Counted from the first letter of the stretch, positions 1 to 9,199 are shown. The stretch: 64,000 nucleotides of DNA from JAAFHZ01 sp964247085 (GCA_964247085.1 CAXTSX010000010.1:1-64000); one strand, 5' to 3'. Notes: a model not told the origin generated them from the sequence alone. Numbers and translations are program-made.

Positions 1-198
1 ACTTCCATCAAACCTTGTTCTGCCAACTACTTCAAGCTTTTTGTCCGGTACTGAGCTTGCAGTCATATAAGTTTGGAGCTGATGTGGTTGACATGTGCTG
101 TTCCCTAAAAACCTTAGGGAATGGCGTAATGCCTTTTTTGCTTTTTGTCTATTACTCTCCTCTCAATAACTGTACTGCTGAGCCGGTGAATTGGTTTT

Positions 199-232
199 AG
201 CCTTCGCGTAGCATCTCTGTCGGAGAATCATT
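199..232. repeat. Short dispersed cyanobacterial repeat (CTTCGCGTAGC type)
   Basis: The stretch contains CCTTCGCGTAGCATCTCTG followed by CGGAGAATCATT. It resembles a short palindromic-type repeat commonly scattered between genes in filamentous cyanobacteria (CTTCGCGTAGCGTCTC...GAGAAGC). The assignment rests on recall of that family; only one copy was seen in this window. Confidence 0.45.
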
Positions 233-241
233 TTTAAGTAA

Positions 242-322
242 GTGACAATTAGTACGTCTGTCTGCCTTCCTCTTCTCTCAAGCGGCCAAGTTAGTTGTCG
301 CGACCGGACAAGTTAATCGTCG
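242..322. repeat. Cluster of short direct repeats at the hsdM break
   Basis: Two 18-bp units at 283-300 (CGGCCAAGTTAGTTGTCG) and 305-322 (CGGACAAGTTAATCGTCG) match at 15 of 18 positions and are spaced 22 bp apart. A weaker third unit is at 242-257 (GTGACAATTAGTACGT). Spaced GACAA-TTA-GTCGTC units resemble transposase-binding repeats in the ends of TnsB-type (Tn7/CAST-like) transposons. No terminal TGT/ACA or target-site duplication could be fixed. They lie exactly where the hsdM reading frame departs from its family, which suggests a transposon-end remnant; that is inference. Confidence 0.4.
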
Positions 323-1204
323 TCTAATAACCACCACCTCAAACCGCATTAACTTGTCATTTTCCAACAGCTTGGGATTGCGAATCGTATCGCCCCACTC
401 TACCCGCGCACTATCTACCCCATGTAGAAACATATTCATCTTGGCTAAAGCCCAAGTACCGCCCGTAGCCTCCTGCCCGAACAGGCTATAGTTATCACTT
501 CCCTGACGGCGCACATAGTTGGCACATTTAATCAACAGGGAACCGGAGCCGCAAGTAGGATCGCAAATCCGCTCACCTGGCCGGGGTGCGACTAATTCCG
601 CCATCAATTCTGATACTTCCCCAGGCGTGTAAAATTCCCCCGCTTTCTTCCCTGCTCCGGCGGCGAATTTAGCAATCAGGTATTCGTAAGCGTTGCCAAT
701 CACATCGAGATTGCCGATACGGGATGGGCGCAAATCTAGTTTCGGATTGGCGAAATCTTCCAGCAGCATCTTCAACCGCGTATTCCGCTCCCGTGTCTGC
801 CCTAAATTCGCCTCGCTATTAAAATCAATATTCCGAAACACCCCCGCCAGCTTGAGTTTATTGGCTTCCTCAATCTGCTCTAATGCCTTATTAATTACCT
901 CGCCGAGGTTGGTATCATTCCGCTTGGTATAGACATCATCAAACCGACAATCAGGCGGCAATACAAACCGCTCCCGCTCCAATCGCCGCAGAATCCGCTC
1001 CCTGTCATCGCCATACTGTACTTGCAGTTGCTCGTAATGTTCCGTCCACGAGTCGCTGACGTATTTGACGAACAACATTACCAGCAGATAGTTCTTGTAC
1101 TCGCTAGCATCGATCGTCCCACGGAACGTATCACAAGCCCGCCAAAGGATATTATTTATTTCATCCTGACTGACGGCGGATTGAGGTACTGTATCTTTTT
1201 CCAT
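278..1204 (-). pseudogene. hsdM: Truncated type I restriction-modification DNA methylase subunit (HsdM N-terminal part)
   Basis: HsdM methylates adenines as part of a type I restriction-modification complex with HsdS and HsdR. Residues 12-150 match the HsdM N-terminal domain. FYTPGEV at about 191-197 and the SAM-binding motif DPTCGSGSLL at about 215-224 are intact. The similarity ends at residue 292 (RFEVVV), where HsdM proteins continue into the catalytic NPPF motif; here about 16 unrelated residues follow before the stop, reading through the repeat cluster at 283-322. At 308 residues the product is well short of the roughly 500 of the family and lacks the catalytic motif, so it cannot methylate. 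No hsdS or hsdR is in the window. The start ATG fits the family. Most likely a remnant broken by an insertion. Confidence 0.85.
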
Positions 1205-1207
1205 AAA

Positions 1208-2893
1208 CTAACTACGCTCTGGCGAAACATCTTGCTGTCTAGCTTGCATCGCTTGCGATCGATCTCCAATCCAATGGCTCAAATCTTTACTCCACTGTGC
1301 CACCTTGGGTGGAATTGAATTGGTAAACTTTTTAATTCTGACCGAGGCCGTATGAAAAAATTCTCTGGCCAACACTTTGAATTCAATCTCACTTTCACTA
1401 GTTGTCGTGTTCAGCAGTGGTGTTTGAATAGTAGGTAGCGGGGTTCGATCGATCAATTCTCTGGCCTTAGAGGGAATTGTCTCTGGAATCTTAGCTGGAG
1501 ATTTTTCCACCATCGGAGCCTTCAGAACAGAATTAGGCGTAGGCAAAGCAGTGGCTGGCGATCGATCGCTTAACATTGCCGGTGGCAAATTGGGCTTGAT
1601 CGCTGGTGGTAGTTCTACTACCGGCAGCTTCAAGGAAATTGCTGGTGTCGGCGGAGCTACTGGTAAAGGAATAGTTGCAGAAGGCAAAGCCGATGGCTGC
1701 GGTGACACAGGAGCTGGTAGCGGCAATGGCTTAACTTGATAGTTGAAACCAGAATTAAGAGGAGCGGGGATTACTGGAACTGGAATCGTTGGCGGCAGCG
1801 GTGCCATAGCTGGCAATGGTGCTTGTAAAGATGAGCTGGGTAGCAGCACTGGCGGTGCCGATGGAATAGGAACTGGTGCAGGTGTGGGAAGAACTGGGAC
1901 GGCCATCACAGGAGCGAGAGGAACTGCCGCCACTGGGGGCGGAGTAAGCGGTGGTGCTGGTGGAATGATGAACGGAGTTGTTGGTGGCCAAGCTAATTGA
2001 GGATTGGGGACAGCTGGAGCGATCGCTACTACGGCCTTGGCCGGATTGAAAAGGCTCAAAGCATCATTCAGCGATAGTTCATTGCGGAGCAGTCGCGACA
2101 AACTATCTGTGCCGTTAGGTTGATAGTTTACAACCCGTAGAATACTATCTAGGGGCTGGCCTTGAGCATTCAGATATTCCATTTTTACCAAGTTGGCACC
2201 GGGCTTCAAACCTTTAAGATAGAAAGGTGACAATTGGTTTACTTCAAAACTTTGGTCATTGATTGTTGTGCGCACTCGCCAATCATTCACCAGATGCTGC
2301 TGAGCATCGCGGTGGCTGGGAGCATTCGCTAGATAAAAATCCAACAGCACTGGTTCAGCGCCATAGGTATCATCTGGCTCGTTGTAAACCAGAGTTGGGG
2401 TGGTAGCCGCTGGGCTTTCGGCAGACTTAGCCAAAACATGGAAAGTAACTTGGGCAAAAGCCCCGGGATTTTTCCAGCTCTCGTGCCAAGGTTTGGCCAG
2501 TAAAACTTGCAGGGTATGCGTCCCGGGAGTCAGGTTATTCAGGATCAGGGGTTGAGCCAAATCATAAACAGATTGATAGGGAGTTCGATCAAGCAACACA
2601 TGCAAATGTGATCCCAAGCCCAAAGCCGCATTTTTAAAAATGGGGGTACCCTGCACCTGTAGATTCACTAAGACATTATTGGTAGTCACCACTTCATCCG
2701 GGCGGGGGCTCAACACAGTAACTTGGGGCGATCCAGCGGCAACCGTCGCTAATTGCTTAATCACGACGGGCGGCGCTGTTTCACTCAACCCCACAGCGGC
2801 CATGGCTAGACCGCCGTGCAGCCAACAAGTCAGACTAATACCTGTCGCTAGTAACCATTGCAGCCCGTGATTTTTTATTTGCATACCCAACAT
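1208..2893 (-). CDS. Exported proline-rich protein of unknown function
   Basis: A 561-residue protein with an N-terminal hydrophobic signal segment ending near AMA (residues 30-32). Residues about 50-150 form a domain that looks Ig-like (SPRPDEVVTTNNVLVNLQV, ending in FHVLAK). A second folded stretch runs to about residue 285. A low-complexity Pro/Ala/Leu/Val linker covers roughly 290-480, and the C-terminal 80 residues are charged. The layout suggests a periplasmic or outer-surface protein whose linker spans the peptidoglycan. A GGAG 11 bases before the first ATG supports this start; a second ATG lies three codons in. The gene begins 3 bases after the hsdM remnant's start codon in the same direction. 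I recognise no enzymatic motif and give no function. Confidence 0.75.
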   Translation of the reverse strand: MLGMQIKNHGLQWLLATGISLTCWLHGGLAMAAVGLSETAPPVVIKQLATVAAGSPQVTVLSPRPDEVVTTNNVLVNLQVQGTPIFKNAALGLGSHLHVLLDRTPYQSVYDLAQPLILNNLTPGTHTLQVLLAKPWHESWKNPGAFAQVTFHVLAKSAESPAATTPTLVYNEPDDTYGAEPVLLDFYLANAPSHRDAQQHLVNDWRVRTTINDQSFEVNQLSPFYLKGLKPGANLVKMEYLNAQGQPLDSILRVVNYQPNGTDSLSRLLRNELSLNDALSLFNPAKAVVAIAPAVPNPQLAWPPTTPFIIPPAPPLTPPPVAAVPLAPVMAVPVLPTPAPVPIPSAPPVLLPSSSLQAPLPAMAPLPPTIPVPVIPAPLNSGFNYQVKPLPLPAPVSPQPSALPSATIPLPVAPPTPAISLKLPVVELPPAIKPNLPPAMLSDRSPATALPTPNSVLKAPMVEKSPAKIPETIPSKARELIDRTPLPTIQTPLLNTTTSESEIEFKVLAREFFHTASVRIKKFTNSIPPKVAQWSKDLSHWIGDRSQAMQARQQDVSPERS

Positions 2894-2937
2894 GTTTTCT
2901 GTTACTCCACATCCTCTGGTTTATTATCCGTTGATTT

Positions 2938-4134
2938 TCACAGCTTGATGAACCAACGTTGCCAATACATCCCCCAACAAATCAAGATCCAGAGCAAGAC
3001 TGATACCAAGGCCAATAACAGAGCACTATTATCTACCCCTGACCAAGCAAACAGAGACCGCAGAAACGCATAGATGCTAGTGGCTTTTTCGCCACAACCA
3101 TCAATATTGTTGGACATAATCACTTTAATCATCAGCACTGAGCCAACAAAAGCAAACAAGGCATTCAGACCCATCATCTCTAGCCACTCAAACCATTTCA
3201 ACCCAATTTTCCGCACATCGACCAACTCATAGCAAGCAGCAAAAACTACTAACGCCCAACCGGCCATGAATAGAACGTAAGAACTAGTCCAGAGATTTTT
3301 GTTAATCGGGAAAAAGTTACCCCAAATCCGCCCAGCCACAATTGCCGCTAGCCCAAACATCACCATCTGGATACTGTTATCGGTTTTAACATCCCGCTGT
3401 TGCTTGAGCCAGACACCATGAAAGTAGCCTAGCAATACACTGACGATCGCTGGCAAGGTCGCAAATAAACCCTCAGCCTCATAGCCTTTTTTACCTTTGG
3501 CATAAAAGTGCGCTGCCGGAATAATCTGCCGATCGATATAAGCCCCAATATTATGAATTTTGCTATCAACAATGGCTGTCACATCTACGGACTGCGTTAA
3601 AAGATCCGCTGGAGCATTGGGCGCGGCCACAAAAGCCATGATTAACCAATAACCAATCAATATGGCGCCAGCAATTCCCCATTGCACCCGCCGAGGAAAC
3701 GTCAACACAATGAGAGCCGCTGCGGCGTAAGCGAGGCTAATCCGTTGCAATACTCCCATCAACCGAAAATCGGCAAATTTAAAAATTCCGGCAGTCGGTA
3801 TTTTACAAACGCTATAAATTAGCAAATTAATCAATAAGCCAATCCCAAATAGCAATAGTGTCCGGCGCAGAATCGGCCAATAAGCAGTATTCTTCGGGAC
3901 TGGTGGTCGATCGCCATTAGTGTATTTGGCAAAGGAAAAGGCCATCGCCATACCAATAATATATAGAAAAAAAGGAAAGACAAAATCGGCTAAAGCCCAA
4001 CTATTGTGCCAGTCAGCATGGTCAATCCAACTGTGTAGCCAACCAGTTTCCAGTTCGGCTAAACTAAACACATTTACAAAAATCATGACGGCGACGGTCA
4101 GCCCCCGAAAGACATCCAAAGATTTTAAACGCAT
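2938..4134 (-). CDS. Multi-pass membrane acyltransferase, NagX/HGSNAT-like (DUF5009 type)
   Basis: The N-terminus RLKSLDVFRGLTVAVMIFVN is the hallmark of the heparan-alpha-glucosaminide N-acetyltransferase-like family, whose members transfer acetyl groups across the membrane to amino sugars. About ten hydrophobic segments follow (e.g. DFVFPFFLYIIGMAMAF), with an HxHN-type loop (DHADWHNSW) near the front. Length is about 398 residues from the chosen ATG at 4134. An upstream in-frame GTG at 4188 would add 18 residues, but these do not look like the family and neither start has a well-spaced ribosome site. The substrate in cyanobacteria is unknown; a role in cell-wall amino-sugar recycling is inference. 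Confidence 0.8.
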   Translation of the reverse strand: MRLKSLDVFRGLTVAVMIFVNVFSLAELETGWLHSWIDHADWHNSWALADFVFPFFLYIIGMAMAFSFAKYTNGDRPPVPKNTAYWPILRRTLLLFGIGLLINLLIYSVCKIPTAGIFKFADFRLMGVLQRISLAYAAAALIVLTFPRRVQWGIAGAILIGYWLIMAFVAAPNAPADLLTQSVDVTAIVDSKIHNIGAYIDRQIIPAAHFYAKGKKGYEAEGLFATLPAIVSVLLGYFHGVWLKQQRDVKTDNSIQMVMFGLAAIVAGRIWGNFFPINKNLWTSSYVLFMAGWALVVFAACYELVDVRKIGLKWFEWLEMMGLNALFAFVGSVLMIKVIMSNNIDGCGEKATSIYAFLRSLFAWSGVDNSALLLALVSVLLWILICWGMYWQRWFIKL

Positions 4135-4296
4135 CTCCACACCAGTCAATATAATTGATGGGGTTAATTGTAGCTCGAAGTCTGGCACAAGCTGGATGTC
4201 GATCGTCAGAAAACACCAAAAAATAATAGTTTGGGAAATCTCATAAATTTCTGGGCATTCTAGAATAAAAAATAGGGAACTTAGATACTTTTTTTT

Positions 4297-5349
4297 ATGT
4301 CTAATTGGTTAACCAACGAACATTCTAATAAACGATTAGTGGCTCAAGTAACTTCTCCACCCAGCCTTTGGACTAATACCGCATTTAAAGTAGTAATGGG
4401 CTTCATTACTTACATACCAGGCTTTGTGGCTTTACTAGTTGGATTTCCTGGTTTGCCAGAAACCAACTCCTGTGATGTTAGCCCAATCAGTCCCAATGGC
4501 ATGGAATGTCGTGAAGTAAAGAAATTTTTAGATATCCCAGTCAGTAATAGCACTGTTAAACTTGTTGGGCAAAATTTTCAGCCTTTTAGTAACAAAATAC
4601 CTGGTGATAATAGTTTTTTTGGGCTGGGTTTGCTGTGGTTAGGCGGCGTCTCCGCCGGATTCCTGATTAATAAATCTTTAAATCCCCAAAAAATCACTTG
4701 GATATTCGATCGAACCAGCAAAATTGTCCAACAGCATCCCGAAACTGACCTCGAAAAAACGGTCAGAACTTTTGCCAGATCGGACATTCACGGTCTAGTG
4801 CTAGAAGTCCCTGATTTGGCCAATAATTCTGCCCAGGTCAATATTTTTGTCCGGCTTAATATGGATGCGGGAGAAGTTCCGACCCAATATTTGTCTTGGA
4901 ATGAGAATCAGCCATCGGTTTATACGGCACCCTACTCCGAATTTTCAGAAGTAGTGGAGTCAGTGATTAAGCCTATTTGCCAAATATTAGATCTACCTTG
5001 GCAGTTAAAGTTTTTTCATCAGGATGAATGCTTTATCTTTGATTTCGCAGAGCGCCTAGTCGATCGCTATCTCAGCGGAGAAAAGCTGCTCCGGATTGAG
5101 TTTACCGAAATAAACAGCCTAGAAATGGAAGGACCCTTCGTCGAGATAACGCCTGAACCCGACGATGTTTTGGCTAATATCAATCGGGAAGCTGCTCACT
5201 ATCTCAGTTTGGTTTTGACCAGTGGCGAACGACTGCGGATTCATCAATTTACCAACATTGATGCGATCGACAACAATACTGCCGAAGAATGGTTGGGTCA
5301 AATCCAAAACCGTCTAAATGAAATAGTCCAGACAGACGTGCTGGTCTAA
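4297..5349 (+). CDS. Hypothetical membrane protein with two transmembrane segments
   Basis: A 350-residue protein with a hydrophobic helix at about residues 32-50 (VVMGFITYIPGFVALLVGF), a loop with two cysteines (NSCDVSPISPNGMEC), a second helix at about 107-125 (FFGLGLLWLGGVSAGFLI), then a soluble domain of about 220 residues. The two helices would place the loop on one side of the membrane and both termini on the other. The soluble part alternates hydrophobic and acidic residues with no catalytic motif I recognise. It stands alone, divergent from the acyltransferase and convergent with the SLT-type gene. Probably a lineage-restricted cyanobacterial protein. Confidence 0.7.
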   Translation: MSNWLTNEHSNKRLVAQVTSPPSLWTNTAFKVVMGFITYIPGFVALLVGFPGLPETNSCDVSPISPNGMECREVKKFLDIPVSNSTVKLVGQNFQPFSNKIPGDNSFFGLGLLWLGGVSAGFLINKSLNPQKITWIFDRTSKIVQQHPETDLEKTVRTFARSDIHGLVLEVPDLANNSAQVNIFVRLNMDAGEVPTQYLSWNENQPSVYTAPYSEFSEVVESVIKPICQILDLPWQLKFFHQDECFIFDFAERLVDRYLSGEKLLRIEFTEINSLEMEGPFVEITPEPDDVLANINREAAHYLSLVLTSGERLRIHQFTNIDAIDNNTAEEWLGQIQNRLNEIVQTDVLV

Positions 5350-5377
5350 AATTCAACTCAGCAAAAATGGCCGGAGA

Positions 5378-6217
5378 TTAGTAACGCACCAAGTAATTTT
5401 GCGGATAAAAATTCTGAAACCGACCCAGCACCTGGAGACTATAGTCTCGAATACTAGGTCCAGTGGCGACCGGATTGGTAGAATCATAAAGATCAGATTG
5501 ACCAGAATACCACTGGGCACTCACCCGCCGCACCGCCATATGTAAATCGCCACCACTAGCAGCGATCGCCTGCCGATAGTACTGCAAAAGCTTTTGGCGA
5601 ATCACATACATCTGGGCATCGGGGCTACTCCGAAACTGCTCGGCAGTTAGCTCTTGGCCAAAAGTTTCCTTTGTCCAGGACGGAATATTATCTGGAATCA
5701 CTTGCCCCAGACCCATGGCTTTGCTCACAGGATGCTGAACTTGGGAATCACCATTACTTTCTTGGCTAATCACTGCCGACATCAGAGCATCCAGAATTTG
5801 ATTGGTAACGGGATCGATCGCCAGTGGCCGCGCTTGTAAAACCACTGGAGTAGGTCCAATTGTCTGGGAAATACTAGGAATAGGAATGGGAGCTAAAGGA
5901 TTTACCGCTGCACTGGGAACCACCGATTTGGGAATGGGGATAGCCTTGGCCTTTGGTGCAGATGGATTGGCAGCAGCAGGATTGAAGGGACTGGGAAGCG
6001 CCACTGGACTTGGACTAGAAACCAACGATTTTGGGGTGGCGAGAGAAACAGGATTAGAGCTAATACTGGGGACAGCAGACTTTGGGAGAGTTACCACCGC
6101 CACCGGGCTGGGATATTTCTGGACTTGGAATGCTGGCACTCTTCGCCCAGCCCAGGCCGAAAACCACCAGAATAAACCAGTGACAGTCGCTAACACCACT
6201 AAAATCTTAACTTGCAT
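5378..6217 (-). CDS. Membrane-anchored lytic transglycosylase-like (SLT domain) protein
   Basis: The C-terminal 140 residues carry the SLT pattern: a catalytic-type Glu in ISQESNGDSQVQ, then VSKAMGLGQVIP, matching the ES...GLMQ signature of soluble lytic transglycosylases, which cleave the MurNAc-GlcNAc bond of peptidoglycan. The N-terminus is one hydrophobic helix (VKILVVLATVTGLFWWFSAW) followed by about 100 residues of Pro/Ser/Ala linker. The enzyme would be tethered to the inner membrane and reach into the periplasm. I chose the ATG at 6217 because a TGGGG lies just upstream; a TTG at 6229 is the alternative. The later half (WYSGQSDLYD) is less typical, so activity is likely rather than certain. 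Confidence 0.75.
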   Translation of the reverse strand: MQVKILVVLATVTGLFWWFSAWAGRRVPAFQVQKYPSPVAVVTLPKSAVPSISSNPVSLATPKSLVSSPSPVALPSPFNPAAANPSAPKAKAIPIPKSVVPSAAVNPLAPIPIPSISQTIGPTPVVLQARPLAIDPVTNQILDALMSAVISQESNGDSQVQHPVSKAMGLGQVIPDNIPSWTKETFGQELTAEQFRSSPDAQMYVIRQKLLQYYRQAIAASGGDLHMAVRRVSAQWYSGQSDLYDSTNPVATGPSIRDYSLQVLGRFQNFYPQNYLVRY

Positions 6218-6342
6218 AAAACCCCACAAAAAATACCAATCAGTTCCTGAGCAAAATATTTACCTTGCTACCTACTAGATGAACTTTACAACAAGACTAA
6301 CGAAACCTGGGCAAAAGTTCCAGGCAAGGCCGTAAATATTAC

Positions 6343-7248
6343 CTACTCCGACTTACTATCCCGCATCATCAAAGCAGTCAAAGCTTCCTTCGGCGTAATT
6401 TGCCCCCGCAACAATCGATCGACCATCATCGTAATCGGCAGTTCAACTTGATTTTGGTGCGCAATCTGTATCAATACTTTGGTCGTATTGACCCCTTCAG
6501 CTGTTCCAGTCAGACTTCCTAGCACTTGGTTTAAATCCAAACCCTGAGCTAATCCATAGCCCACCTGATAGTTTCGACTCAAGGAACTATTGCAAGTGGC
6601 CAACAGATCCCCTAGTCCTGATAAACCATAAAAGGTTTCAGGTTTTGCTCCCCACTGTTTACCAATTCTGATTATTTCGGCCAGACCTCTGGTCATTAGA
6701 GCAGCTTTGGCATTAGTACCTAAGCCCAATCCATCACAGGTACCAGCAGCGATCGCCATCACATTTTTGACCGTGCCACCAAGTTCGACACCAAGCGGAT
6801 CATCATTGGTATAAACCCGAAACTGCGCCGACGAAAAAACCGTTTGGACTTGCACCGCTGCGACTGGATGATGACTAGCTACCACCGTGGCTGCTGGTAA
6901 ACCCTGTTGAATTTCAGCCGATAAATTGGGGCCAGATAACACCACGATCGCATTCTGGGGGAAAGCCGCTGTCCACAATTGCGCTGGCGTAGAATTAGTG
7001 GCCAAGTCCAAGCCCTTGGTGGTAGTAACAATAATTTGCTCCGGTGCCAACTGACCGCGCAACTCGTTAATTACCTCTTGAACTCCAGCCATCGACACCG
7101 CCGAGACAATCATCTGGCTACTGCCGATCGATTGCCACAAATCTGCGCCAGAACGACGCGACCAACTGACCACCGTGGGGGCTTGCACCAATTTAGCCAA
7201 GACCGCACCCCAAGCCCCGGTACCAATGACAGCAACGTTTTTCACCAT
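6343..7248 (-). CDS. gpsA: Glycerol-3-phosphate dehydrogenase [NAD(P)+]
   Basis: GpsA reduces dihydroxyacetone phosphate to sn-glycerol-3-phosphate, the backbone for membrane lipids, in the cytosol. The nucleotide-binding loop VIGTGAWG is at residues 7-14. The SGPNLSAEIQQGLPAA segment and the active-site lysine region GGTVKNVMAIAAG follow in the right order, and NAKAALMTRGLAEI marks the substrate-binding domain. At 301 residues it is at the short end of the family. The start lies 1 base beyond the lipA stop, so it is probably translated with lipA from one message. Confidence 0.95.
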   Translation of the reverse strand: MVKNVAVIGTGAWGAVLAKLVQAPTVVSWSRRSGADLWQSIGSSQMIVSAVSMAGVQEVINELRGQLAPEQIIVTTTKGLDLATNSTPAQLWTAAFPQNAIVVLSGPNLSAEIQQGLPAATVVASHHPVAAVQVQTVFSSAQFRVYTNDDPLGVELGGTVKNVMAIAAGTCDGLGLGTNAKAALMTRGLAEIIRIGKQWGAKPETFYGLSGLGDLLATCNSSLSRNYQVGYGLAQGLDLNQVLGSLTGTAEGVNTTKVLIQIAHQNQVELPITMMVDRLLRGQITPKEALTALMMRDSKSE

Positions 7249-7249
7249 A

Positions 7250-8119
7250 CTAGCGCGGGTATCTCACCATCAATTCTCGCACTTGCTCGGCATGATAGGA
7301 GCTGCGGGTTAAGGGCGAAGATACTACTTGCAGAAAACCGATCGATTCACCAAATTTTCGCCAGGCGGCAAACTGCTCGGGGATGACAAATTCTGCCACT
7401 GGCAAATGCTGGGGAGTAGGCTGTAAATATTGACCGATCGTCAAAATATCACAGTGGGCTGCTCGCAGATCTTGCATGGTTTGGCGCACTTCCGCATCGG
7501 TTTCCCCCAAGCCCACCATAATTCCAGATTTGGTATAGGTCTGCGGACTGAGCTGGCGAGTCTTCGAGACCACTTCTAAGCTGCGCAGATAATTCCCCTG
7601 GGGTCGCACTTTGCGATACAGACGGGGTACCGTTTCGGTGTTGTGATTGAGCACCTCGGGGGCGGCGCGCAGAATAATTTCTAAGGCTGACCAATTACCA
7701 CACAAGTCTGGAATTAAGACCTCGATCGTGGTGTCAGGAGACAGTGCCCGCACCGCCCCAATGCAGCGCAAAAACTGCGTAGCCCCACCATCTGGCAAAT
7801 CATCCCGATTGACCGAGGTAATCACCACATGATTGAGTTTTAAGCGTTTCACCGCCGCCGCTAGTTGATGTGGCTCATTCGGATCTAGTTCTGGCGGTTT
7901 TTTATTGAAATCAATGTCACAGTAGGGGCAAGCCCGGGTACAGGCTGGTCCCATGATCAAAAAAGTGGCTGTACCAGCTTGGAAGCATTCTCCAATATTG
8001 GGACAAGAAGCTTCTTCACATACAGTATGCAGCTCAAGATCGCGCAGAATATCCTGCACAGCGCCAATCCGCTCTAGCTGAGGTGCTTTTACCCGTAACC
8101 AATCTGGTTTAACAGTCAT
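7250..8119 (-). CDS. lipA: Lipoyl synthase (radical SAM)
   Basis: LipA inserts two sulfurs into the octanoyl group on lipoyl domains of pyruvate dehydrogenase and the glycine cleavage system. The auxiliary cluster cysteines are C34, C39 and C45 (CEEASCPNIGEC). The radical-SAM cysteines are C60, C64 and C67 (CTRACPYC). The C-terminal RSSY (in SPLTRSSYHAEQV), which supplies the auxiliary-cluster serine, is present, so all catalytic features are intact. Length of 289 residues is normal. gpsA follows immediately. Cyanobacteria often carry two LipA paralogs; only one is in this window. Confidence 0.96.
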   Translation of the reverse strand: MTVKPDWLRVKAPQLERIGAVQDILRDLELHTVCEEASCPNIGECFQAGTATFLIMGPACTRACPYCDIDFNKKPPELDPNEPHQLAAAVKRLKLNHVVITSVNRDDLPDGGATQFLRCIGAVRALSPDTTIEVLIPDLCGNWSALEIILRAAPEVLNHNTETVPRLYRKVRPQGNYLRSLEVVSKTRQLSPQTYTKSGIMVGLGETDAEVRQTMQDLRAAHCDILTIGQYLQPTPQHLPVAEFVIPEQFAAWRKFGESIGFLQVVSSPLTRSSYHAEQVRELMVRYPR

Positions 8120-8154
8120 GCAGTTAGCAGTAAAACTTAATAAAGTCTTTGCTA

Positions 8155-8511
8155 TTATAAGCTGCTAGCTTTCCAATCGTGCAGGACGATCGATCTCCAA
8201 AACTGCCCCGTACTAACTGGATAATGCAAACAAGCCCAATTAATTGCCGAGCACAACAGACCCAAGGAAGGCAGAATAAAGGTAGCTGGAGCCACTACCC
8301 CAATCAGCCACCAGCTGCCTACATGGGATAGCAATAACAAACAGGCCAAGCCTCCGCCGATCGACAGCCAACGGCGCAGCGCCAAAGAACCGTTAAACAT
8401 CGTCAGCCCAATCACGGCGGTAGATACGAGCAAATTGATCGGCACTAATGCCGCACAAATGGCCACACAATGACAACGGGAAAATTCATGGAGGGCAGAT
8501 AAATCAAGCAT
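8155..8511 (-). CDS. Small hypothetical membrane protein
   Basis: A 118-residue protein with about three hydrophobic segments (CVAICAALVPINLLVSTAVIG, then WLSIGGGLACLLLLS, then a long segment around LIGVVAPATFILPSLGLL). The N-terminus holds a HEFSRCHCV motif that could bind metal or be fortuitous. It is in the same direction as lipA-gpsA, 35 bases upstream of the lipA start, so co-transcription is possible. I do not recognise the family. Confidence 0.6.
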   Translation of the reverse strand: MLDLSALHEFSRCHCVAICAALVPINLLVSTAVIGLTMFNGSLALRRWLSIGGGLACLLLLSHVGSWWLIGVVAPATFILPSLGLLCSAINWACLHYPVSTGQFWRSIVLHDWKASSL

Positions 8512-8612
8512 AAGTCAGACGACGAAGTGCATTTCCATCGATTCTAACTAAGATTTTTCCCGAGCAAAGGCAATTCGCAGCAATTCGCAACACTCTCCGG
8601 GCAAATGACAAC

Positions 8613-9149
8613 TTACCCACTTACCTCAACAATTTGGCGATAGGTTTCATAGCGAAAACCCGGATGATTTTCTACATTAACCAACTTAAACTTTTGATCA
8701 ACCAGTGACTGGTATTCCGGGAAAAAAGTATCGCCGGGGTATTCTCCTTCTACTACCGTTAATTCCCAGGTATCAGCAATAGTGAGAGCTTCGGTATAAA
8801 TACCCGCGCCCCCTACAATAAATATTTTCTGGAATTTCTGGGCTTGGGCGATCGCCATCGTCAGAGAAGAAGCTAACTCGGCACCTAAAGATTTACTCAA
8901 ACAATCTGCATTTATTTCACCCAGTTGGGGCTGAGACGAAACAATGATGTTGTAACGCTGCGGCAATGGACACCTTTTCACATCAGACTCCCAAGTTTTT
9001 CTACCCATAATTACGGCGTAGCCCTGGGTGAGATCTTGAAACCGCTGAGAATCGGCGGGGATACTCCAAGGCAGTTTGCCTTCATAGCCAATGACTCGAT
9101 CGACAGCACTCAAAGCAGCAATAATAATGATCTCAGGCTTATCTAACAT
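8613..9149 (-). CDS. folA: Dihydrofolate reductase
   Basis: DHFR reduces dihydrofolate to tetrahydrofolate with NADPH. The core signature is complete: AALSAVDRVIGYEGKLPW, then the catalytic acidic residue in IPADSQRF, then the NADPH-binding VIMGRKTWES and FIVGGAGIYTEAL. From the ATG at 9149 the product is 178 residues. That start is preferred over an upstream in-frame codon at 9176 because GGAG lies 5 bases before it and the DHFR fold begins immediately after. Many cyanobacteria lack folA or use other thymidylate pathways, so its presence is a useful lineage marker. Confidence 0.93.
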   Translation of the reverse strand: MLDKPEIIIIAALSAVDRVIGYEGKLPWSIPADSQRFQDLTQGYAVIMGRKTWESDVKRCPLPQRYNIIVSSQPQLGEINADCLSKSLGAELASSLTMAIAQAQKFQKIFIVGGAGIYTEALTIADTWELTVVEGEYPGDTFFPEYQSLVDQKFKLVNVENHPGFRYETYRQIVEVSG

Positions 9150-9199
9150 AAAACTCCATAGCTGTTGTTGCCGCAATTACATGATAAGCAAAAATAAAG

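Noticed and set aside
15..200. 61-codon ORF at the left edge
   Set aside because: No family resemblance, no ribosome site, and it lies beside a repeat-rich broken region.
1743..2000. Gly-rich plus-strand ORF
   Set aside because: Same effect, antisense to the proline-rich exported protein.
5802..6278. 158-codon plus-strand ORF of Gly/Ala/Thr repeats
   Set aside because: Complement of the proline-rich linker of the SLT-type gene; a Pro-rich strand gives Gly-rich antisense frames.
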